A DNA stretch of 64,000 nucleotides, taken from Impatiens glandulifera. Lineage: Eukaryota; Streptophyta; Magnoliopsida; Ericales; Balsaminaceae. How positions within the stretch are numbered: position 1 is the first letter of the stretch; each line of letters opens with the position of its first letter. Shown here one piece after another: positions 55,085-64,000 of the stretch. A program made the translations under genes and the position numbers. The notes beneath the pieces are model-generated. The model was given only the letters and a program-made list of their open reading frames with translations, searched no databases and was not told the origin of the DNA. The stretch covers positions 20,934,117 through 20,998,116 of the forward strand of contig NC_061866.1 of the NCBI RefSeq assembly GCF_907164915.1. The letters run 5' to 3'.

Positions 55085-56437
55085 GAGGATTTTGTTTGGT
55101 ACCTGGACAACGGTTGTTCCAGACACATGACAGGAAATAAATGGCTTCTAACTGATATAGTAGACTGCTCAAGCTCTAAGATCACCTTTGGTGACAACAA
55201 GAAGGGTAAGATCATGGGTAAGGGTAATATTATCCATAGTAATATAACTATTAACGATGTTTTACTTGTTGACAATCTGTGTTATAACCTGATTAGTATT
55301 AGTCAATTATATGATAAGTTTGTCGGTTGATTTCCAAACTCATTAATGCCTATTTAAGGATCAGTAGGGTAATACTTTGCTGACCGGAAGCAGGGTAGGA
55401 AATTCTTATAAAATGAACTGGCAAAATAAGACATCTAACCATATGTGCATGATTGCCAAAAATGACCAGAACTGGTTATAGCGTAAAAGATTAAACCATC
55501 TAAACTTTAAAACCATCAATAACATTTATTCGCATAATTTAGTGTTCGGTTTACCTAAATTATAGTTTTCTAAGGACAAGGTTTGTCTTGCTTGCTAGTT
55601 AGGAAAACAGGGCATATCATCGTTCAAAAGTAAAGGGAAATCTCAATCAAACCGTTGCTTAGAACTTCTTCATATGGATCTGTTTGGTCCAATTCCCGTA
55701 AAGAGCTTAGGAGGAATGAGATTTACCTTAGTAGTTATTGATGATTTTTCACGATTTACGTGGGTAGTATTTTTGCAATCTAAGGATCAAACAACTGTAA
55801 TTTTGATTAAGATCCTTAGAAGAATTTAAAACCAGAAATCTTTAAGTATTATTTCTATTCGAAGTGATCAGGGAATCGAGTTCACCAACAGACGCCTAAC
55901 ATTTTATCTCGAGGAGTCTGGTATTAGACACGTGTTGTCTAATGCTAGAACTCTACAGCAAAATGGCATTGCTGAGAGAAGAGTGAGGACACTGAAAAAA
56001 AGAGTGAGATCTATGTTGGCTGAATCAGGTGTTCCTCGGAAGTTCTGGGCAGAGGCCATAAACATAGCATGTTACACACAAAATCGGTCGATAATCAACA
56101 AACGTTTTGACAAAACACCCTATAAACTATTTTACGGGAGAATCCCTACAGTGTCTTACTTTAAAGTATTTTGTGTAAATGTTTTATTCATAACAACGAG
56201 AAGGAATATCTAACTACTTTTGATGCTAAAGAAGATGCTGGAATCATGTTGGGTTACTCCTCAGTAAGTAAGGCTTGCAGAGTGTACAACAACAGAACAC
56301 AAATTGTTGAGGAATCCTTACATGTTGTTTATGATGAGTTTGTTGAAAGTAATTCTATTGATCTCGTCGACCTCACTAACAGATTAAAAGCGACCAGTCT
56401 TGAATCTGTGTGTGAGGATGAAGCTCTGACTAAATGA
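55085..56437 (+). pseudogene. Copia C protease and integrase
   Basis: The protease motif reads WYLDNGCSRHMTGN at about 55099-55140: the DSG catalytic triplet has become DNG. GAG-pre-integrase LCYNLISISQLYD, then HHCC remnants (KRLNHLNFKTIN, VCLAC) follow with stops. Integrase core fragments are VIDDFSRFTWVVFL, RSDQGIEFTN and NGIAERRVRTLKK (55932-56213). A frameshift near 56170 moves the end to another frame (CFIHNNEKEYLTTFDAKED, SVSKACRVYNNRTQ). It is inactive. Confidence 0.87.
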
Positions 56438-56598
56438 TTTCATCGTTTGATCCTGTGGATGATCCGGTTGAGAACCAACCAGACGTTCAAACTCCTGTTC
56501 AACAAGATGTTAAAAGTTCTGACGTCGTGGGGCCATCTGATCAGATGACTAATCCTTTAGGACCCAACTTCAGATAGAATAAGAATCATCCACCGTAA

Positions 56599-58206
56599 TT
56601 GATAATTAGAAATCCTAACTCTTCTCGTATGACAAGACGTCAATTGATGGATGAAATGGCCAACTCCGCCTTTATTTCTCAAATTGAACCCAAGAAAATT
56701 GGTGAAGCAAGGCTTAACCCAGATTGGATATGTGTTATGCAGGAGGAGTTAAACCAATTTGTGAGAAATAAAGTTTGGCATCTAACTCCAAGACCGACTG
56801 ATCAATCCGTCATGTAACTAGATGGGTCTTTAGAAACAAGCTTAGTGAAGATGGCTTAGTTATAAGAAACAAATCCCGGTTGATTGTCCAAGGATACAAA
56901 CAGGAGGAAGGCATTAACTTTGATGAGTCATTTGCACCTGCAACTAGATTTGAGGCAATCAGAATCTTCCTAGCTTACGCATCATTTAAAAATTTTAAAG
57001 TTTTTCAAATGGATGTGAAAAACGCAATTTAAAATGGTAAATAAAGATGTTTATGTTGAGCAACCCCCGGGTTTTCTAGATCATACTTTACCAAATTATG
57101 TTTTTAAACTTGACAAAGCTTTATATGGTTTGAAACAAACTCCAAGAGCTTGGTATGATACTCTAACTAAGTTTTTGTTTGATCATGATTTCGTTATTGG
57201 AACTGTTGATAAAACACTGTTTAAATTTTTTAAAGATTCTCACATTCTACTTGTTCAAGTATATGTTGATGACATTATATTTGGATAAACTAATCCCGAA
57301 TTGTGTGAGAAATTCGCTAAGCTGATGCAGGATATGTTTGAGATGAGCATGATGGGAGAATTAACTTTCTTCCTCGGCCTTCAAGTTCGTCAGCTGGCGA
57401 AAAGAACATTCATCAATCAAGCCAAATACACCAAGGAGCTAATGAAGAAGTTCGGGATGGATAACTTCTCTACTGCAACTACTCCAATGAGCTCCTCCAG
57501 CAAACTAGACAAAGATGATGGTGGATAGGGTATAGACATCACTGCCTAAAGAGGTCTCATCGGATCTTTGCTCTATCTCACTTCCAGCAGACCAGCCATT
57601 CAATTTGTTGTTGGTGTCTATGGAAGATTGTCAGCTAATTCTAAACTCTCTCACTTCACTGCTGTTAAACGTATTTTGAAATATTTGAAGGAAACTCAAA
57701 ATGTGGAACTGTGGTTTCCAAAGGATTTTATTTTCAATTTAACAAGTTTCTCAGATGCAGACTACGCAGACTGTAAAATAGATAAGAAAAACATGAGTAG
57801 AACTTGTCAGTTCCTTGGAGATCGTCTAATCTCATGGTTTAGTAAGAAGCAGACATTTGTTGCCACGTCTACAGCTGAAACCGACTACCTTGCTATAGGG
57901 AGTTGCTTCTCTCAGCTCTTGTAGGTTCAACAACTGCTAAGGGACTATGGGATAGAGGATGAAGAATCTCCAATTTTATGTGACAACACAAGTGCCATAG
58001 CCATCACCTACAATCCAGTTCTGTATTCTCGAACAAAGCACATCGAAATCAGACATCATTTCATCCGAGAGCATGTTAGTTTGAAGCATATTCGCTTTGA
58101 ATATGTCCCAACAGATCAAGAAATGACAGACATCTTCACGAAGCCACTACCCGAGACTAAGTTTTCTCACTTTAGAAATATATTAGGACTTGTTGATCTT
58201 GCTTGA
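56599..58206 (+). pseudogene. Copia C reverse transcriptase-RNase H
   Basis: Pieces show [30 protein letters not shown], a stop at 56815 (56599-56817 frame), [14 protein letters not shown], then QPPGFLDHTLPNYVFKLDKA with VQVYVDDIIFG and a stop after it (about 57286), and RNase H with SDADYADCKIDKKNMSR, STAETDYLAIGSCFSQLL. Stops occur also near 57526, 57547 and 57922. The end SHFRNILGLVDLA, with TGA at 58204-58206, is the normal C terminus. The YVDD motif is intact. Confidence 0.88.
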
Positions 58207-59061
58207 TTTTCTTCTATGCATGAATTGAAGGGGAACATGTAGTTCAAATGTAAAGTAACAGACAAGTAGAAAGAGGTCTTAATACGTCCAATGGATTAGT
58301 AGTCTAAGAAGCATTTCTACTTGGACTAGAGTTTGCTTAATAAGTATACACTTCCATTTTGGATAAAAGTCTTGGTTGATAACCTGCACGGTTAGACGTC
58401 GAAGTCTAATAGACGCTTAGAAATTTATAAGACAAGAGCAATTGGACGCTCACGTCTAACCAAACACACGTCTTACACGTGGTGTTTATGCGTAACTAGA
58501 CGGTCAAAGTCCAATAGACTTTTAATTGTCTATAAGACAAGCGTGATTAGATGCCGACGTCTAATAGACACATATCCAAATTAGAGGCAAGGAATGTGAA
58601 GAGTAAATTAAAACGTCTAACTACATATGTACTTAGATTGTTCATCTTCTGGCTATTGGGACAACTGTCCACTACCATCATATTTGTTTATGTATCTTTC
58701 CCGCCAAAAATAAAATAGTCATCTCTTAAATGGATTGAAGACATATGTCTTTCAATGTTAAAAGAATGACTAAAATGTCTGATGACCTTTCAATACACGT
58801 CTAACATTAATAGCCATATCTCATGATTAATCTTAAATGTTAGCTGTCTTAGTTGATGCGTCTCTTGGGAATAAGTTTCTTAGGTTTTTGACGATTCATA
58901 TACTTATTACGTTAATAGCCATACGTCAACATGTTTCTATTTAAGAAATGGTCATACTCAAAGGTTTGAGTATCTCCCTTTTAAATCTTCAACTCCCTCT
59001 CTAAGAGTTCTTCGTTTGCCTCTTCGTATTCTTCAAGAAATATTCGCCTTCTCTTTTTGAA
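58207..59061. other. Spacer between pol and accessory ORF of Copia C
   Basis: No ORF is supported. It contains decayed palindromes of the LTR type such as TTAGACGTCGAAGTCTAA (58392-58409) and CGTCTAATAGAC pieces near 58560. Its layout equals that of the spacers in A and B. Confidence 0.55.
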
Positions 59062-59823
59062 ATGGGTTCTCTTGCACCTTCTACACTTCAAATTAACTTC
59101 TACTCTGTGTCCATGATAGAAATTCCAGGGATAGTAGCTATGTTTGATTCGCTCAAAGCATCAGGCCTCGATAAATTCCTCAAGGCCCCTATTATCATTC
59201 ATGAACCTGAGGTTCGTGAACTTTTCAAATATGCTAGGCTATACAACGGCGTGCTTGTCACAGCCAAAATATTTTATGATATTGTTGCCTTCACTAAAGT
59301 GTCCTTCTCTCGTTTCTTCAACCTTCCATCTGAGGGACTATCTGAGTTCCTCCCATCTTTGAAGGAAGTTCTAACTTAAATGGGGCTTGTCTTCTCCGAT
59401 ACTTTTCTTGATGGGACTCTGGTTCCTGTCAATAACTCTGGACTGTGGTCCTCTCTAAAAGTTGAGTTCGCCTTACTCAACGACATCATTTTCCGATCCC
59501 TTCTGGCCAAGGGATGTTCTAATCATTACTCGAAGATGGTCTTCGAGATGATGATTTCTATCACCAAGGGAACATTAATCAACTGGTCGAGGGTCATTTT
59601 CCGTAATTTGATGGAGATATTTGAAAGGAGATCCCCTGGATATGTTGCTCCGCTTAGCATGTTTCTTCCTTCTATCATTTCCAGTGTCTCGGGACCTAAG
59701 ATTCTCATCAAATTATCAAAGGTCTTGAACTATCAAAAGGTTCTTGACTACATTGTCATAGATATGAGACTCAAGAAAAAGAAAAGAAATCGGGAGACTC
59801 TTCTGGCCGAAAAAGATCAATAG
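59062..59823 (+). pseudogene. Accessory ORF of Copia C
   Basis: One frame of 254 codons with a single in-frame TAA at 59377-59379. It begins MGSLAPSTLQINFYSVSMIE, then MFDSLKASGLDKFLKAP, VRELFKYARLYNG, SRFFNLPSEGLSEF; after the stop come SLKVEFALLNDIIFRSLLAK, MMISITKGTLINWSRVIFRN, VLNYQKVLDYI and a basic end RLKKKKRNRE. It has the same features as the B accessory ORF, including NYQKV.DYI, so B and C proteins are closer to each other than to those of D. No transmembrane segment is seen. Confidence 0.8.
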
Positions 59824-60046
59824 GAATCCATCTCTCCCAATGATGTTAAAAAGGGGGAAAAGGAAAAGATTGGCCTTAGATTTCGAGAGAAGAAAATCTT
59901 TTGCTATTTTTGAAAATCTTTCGATTATCAATCATGTTATGTCTCTTCTGAAAATATGAATATATAATCTTTTGCTATCTTTTCCGTTGATGATTAACAA
60001 ATGTGCTTATACATCTCTAATCTTTTATTTAAGTTTTAACATCATC

Positions 60047-60060
60047 AAAAAGGGGAAAAT
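60047..60060 (+). other. Polypurine tract of Copia C
   Basis: AAAAAGGGGAAAAT stands directly before the 3' LTR start at 60061. Confidence 0.82.
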
Positions 60061-61169
60061 TGTTGGGTCAAATTAGTTTGAATAACGATATTTTGATGAT
60101 GAATATGTGTAAAACTTAAATAAGAATGAAACTAAGCCGTCTAAATTGTGTTTATGTAGGAGCATCAAGATCTAGCTAACTTAGATGCGATCTAAGCAGG
60201 CTAATTAGACGCATTATAGTTAGACGTAGTTAGACATGCACTCTAACATATACATAGTTAGACATGCAGTCTAACAGATACGTAATCAGAAATGCAGTCT
60301 AATAGATACGTAGTTAGACATATAGTCTAAGAGATGTGTAGTTAGACGTGCAGTCTAACAGATGCTTAGTTAGACGTGCAGTCTAACAGATGCGTAGTTA
60401 GACGTGCAGTCTAACAAATGCGTAGTTAGACGTGCAGTCTAACAGATACGTAGTTAGACGTGCAGTCTAACAGAAACGTAGTTAGACGTGCAGTCTAACA
60501 GATACGTAGTTAGATGTGTAGTCTAACAGACACATAGTTAGACGTGTCGTCTAACTCCATTAAATGTATGAGTCTAATGGGATACTCTTGTACTATGGAG
60601 GCTTTCCAATGGGCACTTTTCACGTGTCTATCCAGAAGATTTGACCGTTGGTGCATTTCTACTATATATTTATGCTAAAGGACAACGGACGAACTGCCTC
60701 TCGAATTACTAGTTGCTAGCTCACTTGCTTACTGATTTGTACATCATCTTTAAGTTTAAGAGAGAAAATCAAAATTTGTCTATCTAAGAAATATTCTTAA
60801 TTATATTGTAAGTTGAACAGAGTCTGTTCTGTTCAACATAGTGTTAGATAGCCAGTAAACTGTATTTGATTCAAAGATGTATAGTGAAATTCTTTCAGTT
60901 GTTGGAAGAAGGGGTGACGTAAGAGAGTTTGCTCCGAACATCCATAAACAACTTGTTGTGTCATTTACATTTTGTCTTTCCTTCTCTCATTGGTTCGTAG
61001 CTTCAAACCTGAGCAAACAGTTCCTAACTTGAATCGCTTCAAGAGTTTGTAAGGTTTGTGAAGAATAGAAAGTGATATTAATCCTTAATAGGATTTCTAT
61101 CAAACCGTTTTCCAGAAGTTGTCATTAATAGTTAGACCCTCGTCTCTATTGATTACACTGTTCCTATCA
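60061..61169 (+). repeat. Copia C 3' LTR, internally deleted
   Basis: Starts TGTTGGGTCAAATTAGTTTG, ends ACTGTTCCTATCA. Compared with the 5' LTR, about 400 bases are missing at 60582: GAGTCTAATGGGA joins directly to TACTCTTGTACTATGGAG. The TATA-like CTATATATTTA and the shared block (about 60908-60950) remain. Confidence 0.9.
60190..60580 (+). repeat. Palindromic array in Copia C 3' LTR
   Basis: About a dozen 28-base units (GTTAGACGTGCAGTCTAAC plus AGATACGTA). The first few are decayed, the later ones almost identical to each other. Confidence 0.88.
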
Positions 61170-62030
61170 CTCTCTCTACAAAAAAATCTTTCTTTAAGGA
61201 CTTCAAACACTCTTCAAACCATTGTTCCTTATCAAATATTTATAATAGTTTCTACTCGTTCTATAATTCATCGTTTATTTCAATCACTTCTAGCATATCC
61301 ACTCCTTAATTGATTTTAACCGGTGAGTAAATTCCAGCTATGAGTTGACCTCCGATAGTGAGGACCAATCTTAAAAGATTGAAACAATAATGGGGGTGGA
61401 TATCTCGTCTACAAGTTCAGATGGAGGCTATAAACACTAATGTCACAAAAAATCTCACCTCCTATAGTAAAATGAATATTCTCCGAAAGGATATACGAAA
61501 AATCAATCATATAACTTTCCGGGTTGTCCAAGAGTTTACTATGAAAGTATTTCATTTTATTTGTACAACTTTTGATGCTTTATGCATAATATGAACTACT
61601 ATATATTTATATATATGTTACTCATTTTGAGTTTTAATGAATATTTTGTTGTTTTTACTGATTTCATATATAAAATATGTGTTTTTGGTTGAGAATAACT
61701 ACATAGATTATGTGTTGGATTCCTTGTATGCGAAAACGATTGAAAGGAGCATGTGATAAACTAAAATGAATAGATAGAAGCAAGAGATTGAAGAACAATG
61801 AATGAAGTTTAATGTCTTTTAATTGATGTTTTTGAAATTGTTGGATATTTGTCATTATTTTTTAACATTATGGTTGTTTATTTTTGAACAATTTATGGTT
61901 ACGATTGTTATTTTTTTAACAGTTTATGGTTATTTATTTTTTTGGTTTACAACATTTTCTTCCAATCTTTATTCATAGTTTTGGTTTTAAAAAAAATAAA
62001 TTATACCTTAAGTTTTATAACATTTACATT
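61170..62030. other. Non-coding stretch right of Copia C
   Basis: This is the right half of the site where C inserted. No ORF looks real. The sequence becomes AT-rich from about 61560. A stretch at 61321-61470 is less AT-rich and starts with a GTGAGT-like donor context (CCGGTGAGTAAAT), which could be a relic of a transcribed region, but I see no protein. Confidence 0.35.
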
Positions 62031-63170
62031 TTTTTAGACATATTTTTATGGAAATTATTGCGAATAATATTGATAATCAAATGACTTTTGTAATAAATAA
62101 TTTTTAACTTTTGGATACAAATCCACTGTATGAAAGTGCAATAACTTTTGCATTAATCCATGTTATCGCTAAATTGTTAATTTTTTTACAATATCGATAA
62201 TACGTATTATTGCGAAACTTATTGTGGACCGAATGACATATTTTGTAGATATTTTTGAACTCTCGCGTAGAAATTCCCTATATGAGAGTGTAATAACTTT
62301 TTACCTAATTTATGTTCATCATCAACAACTATAATGTTTGCAATATCGATAATATGTATCATTGCGAAACCTATTGCGGATTGAATGACATATTTTATAA
62401 TTAATTTTCAACTCTCAAAAAAAAAATCCACTATATGAGAGTGCAATAACTTTTGGACTAATCAATGTTTATCGCCAAATTACTTTAATGTTTGGCAATA
62501 TCGATAATACATATTATTTTGAAACCTATTGTAGATTGAATGACATATTTTATAAATATTTTTTCAACTCTCAGGTAAAAATCTCTTGTATGAGAATGCA
62601 ATAATTTTTGCATTAATCCATGTTAATTGTCAAACGCTATAATGTTCGTAATACCAATAATACGTATTATTGCTAAACTTATTACGGATCGAATGATATA
62701 TTTTGTAAATATTTTTCAACTCTTAGATAGAAACCCCCTTTTTATAATGCAATGTCTTTTGTACTAATCCATGTTCATTGCCAAATTACTGTAATGTTTG
62801 TAATATCGATAATACATATTATTGCGAAATCTATTGCGTATCGAAAGACATATTTTGTAATATTTTACAATTCACAAGTAGAAATCTCTTGTCTTTTGCA
62901 CTAATTCATGTTCATCGCCAAATTGCTGTATTATTTGTAATATAAATAATACGTATTCATTGCCAAATTGTTGTAATGTTTGTAATAACTATAATACATA
63001 TTATTGCAAAACCTAGTGTCAAACGAATGACATATTTAGTAACTATTTTTCAACTCTCCAGTAGAAAATCCATATTTTATAATGCAATGTCTTTGTATTA
63101 ATTCATTTTCATCGCCAAACTGCAGTAATATTTGCAATTTTGTAAATTCCTGATGTTGCAAAGTTTAATG
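62031..63170. repeat. AT-rich tandem array, about 170-bp period
   Basis: Six or so diverged units share TATCGATAATACGTATTATTG, CGAAAC(C/T)TATTG(C/T)GGA, GAATGACATATTTT, TTTTCAACTCTC and TGCAATAACTTTTG. No ORF is seen. Several phrases (TATTATTGC(A/G)AAAC) resemble the array at 37900-38720. Confidence 0.7.
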
Positions 63171-63222
63171 CAAATCTTTATTAACGTTAAACTAATTAAA
63201 CTAGTAATAATTTTTTCGTTAA

Positions 63223-63290
63223 CACTACACCAAAATATACATTTGGTGACACATAATCTCCAATGCACATTAAGCGTTGACAAAAATAAA
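63223..63290 (+). mobile_element. CACTA-type terminus
   Basis: CACTACACCAAAATATAC, then ATTTGGTGACAC, has the form of the terminal inverted repeat of a plant CACTA element (CACTACACCAAAA). The matching GTAGTG end was not found in the remaining window, so it is a fragment or the element continues beyond 64000. Confidence 0.45.
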
Positions 63291-63720
63291 AAAAAAAATT
63301 ATCTAACATTTTACTGTCTATATGACAACTTTTATTATTTTATTTATATTTGTAAAACCCTTCAAACAATAATTAGATAACGTTTTATTTTAATATTTTT
63401 TTCTTTGTTTTATACTTTACTTGTAAAAAAATTTAAATTGATTTTACAATATATTTGATTAGTCATTAAAATAAAATTGTATATTTATTTTATCTCAAAG
63501 TTTAAATTTATTTATATTTTGAGTCAATTAAATATAATTTTATTATTAATTTTAAATTAATAAAAAAATTAAATTAATATTAAATTAAATAAAAAAAATA
63601 AAAAAAAAATCTTTAAATAATTAATATAATAAATTAACTATTAAATAATTCAAATTCAAAATTATATAAATGTATTTATAATTAATCTAATAAATTGAAT
63701 TTAAAACAAATAAATTTTAT
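63291..63720. other. AT-rich non-coding stretch
   Basis: Extremely AT-rich with poly-A and poly-T runs. Nothing else is visible. Confidence 0.5.
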
Positions 63721-63756
63721 AATTTAAATTGAATAATGGCTAGTTGAGTTCTGAAA

Positions 63757-63975
63757 TTGTCTTTATTAATTATCTATGAAGTTAGGTTAAATGGAAGTAG
63801 GAAGTTTTCTCTATCCAACTCTCTACCGAATAGAATGGCCATCAAATTGGATTTCCCAACAACGAACGAGACTAGTCGGAGCTTACCAATCTACATAGAC
63901 GGTGTCTCTCTGGTGGTTGTTCTCCTCAATCGTGCCATCTCCAGCATTGCTCCCGTAATTGGCGCTAGCAGGTAA
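63757..63975 (+). CDS. Possible host-gene exon, unknown protein
   Basis: A less AT-rich stretch begins at about 63820. From an internal ATG at 63835 the frame reads MAIKLDFPTTNETSRSLPIY, then IDGVSLVVVLLNRAISSIA and PVIGAS. After the codon AGG at about 63970 the sequence is GTAAGATG, a good splice-donor context, so the real exon may end there and the TAA stop would not be used. I do not recognise the protein. The codon use and composition are unlike the AT-rich sequence before it, which is the main support. It could also be chance. Confidence 0.3.
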   Translation: MSLLIIYEVRLNGSRKFSLSNSLPNRMAIKLDFPTTNETSRSLPIYIDGVSLVVVLLNRAISSIAPVIGASR

Positions 63976-64000
63976 GATGAATCATATGGTTCTCAAGCTT

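Larger units (their letters stand above)
38931..61169 (+). mobile_element. Copia element C, host of element D
   Basis: LTRs at 38931-40470 and 60061-61169 enclose plus-strand gag-pol and an accessory ORF, with element D inserted in gag at 41498-54805. The flanks TTCTC (38926-38930) and CTCTC (61170-61174) are a 5-bp duplication with one mismatch. Without D the element is about 8.9 kb. The 3' LTR has lost about 400 bases relative to the 5' LTR. Coding regions have many stops. Confidence 0.92.

Noticed and set aside
1..64000. tRNA, rRNA or other structural RNA genes
   Set aside because: No A-box/B-box pairs or rRNA segments were recognised on reading. The only tRNA-related sequences are the primer-binding sites.

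Overview
This is a plant nuclear window, almost certainly from a eudicot. It is AT-rich, has no bacterial-type gene organisation, and is nearly filled by nested transposable elements. Only two pieces look like host genes: the last exon of a WRC-domain protein at the left edge (about 512-1040), and a possible exon near the right edge (about 63757-63975, weak). The species cannot be named from the sequence. The style of the extra retrotransposon ORFs reminds me of Lamiales genomes such as Gesneriaceae, but that is memory and not evidence.

Left block (1186-19415): a decayed hAT transposon on the minus strand, with both terminal inverted repeats and a degraded target duplication recognisable. A plus-strand LINE (about 3120-18990) lies inside it. 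The LINE is itself broken by a solo LTR (3823-5063) and by a complete but dead Copia element, here called A (8584-17536, minus).

Middle block (about 19500-38930): a foldback element (19501-19645), a roughly 310-bp tandem repeat (19650-20480), then a minus-strand CACTA transposase relic (about 20900-36096). The relic is split by Copia element B (22280-33185, plus, perfect TACAT duplication) and by a solo LTR (33720-34900, perfect CTCGT duplication). An older Copia reverse-transcriptase relic (36305-36545) and AT-rich arrays follow.

Right block (38931-61169): Copia element C (plus). Its gag gene is interrupted by Copia element D (41498-54805, minus, perfect AAGTT duplication). AT-rich arrays, a CACTA-like terminus (63223) and the possible exon lie beyond it.

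The four Copia elements share three unusual properties. (1) Each carries an accessory ORF family (called aORF here) between pol and the 3' LTR. A, B and C have one copy. D has three tandem diverged copies, the last continuing into a long coiled-coil region. (2) In A, B and C the gag gene lacks the middle part and the CCHC zinc knuckle that D still has. (3) The LTRs of A, B and C contain long arrays of a short palindrome (TTAGAC...GTCTAA) upstream of the presumed promoter. All Copia gag-pol genes here carry stops or frameshifts, so none should be autonomous now.
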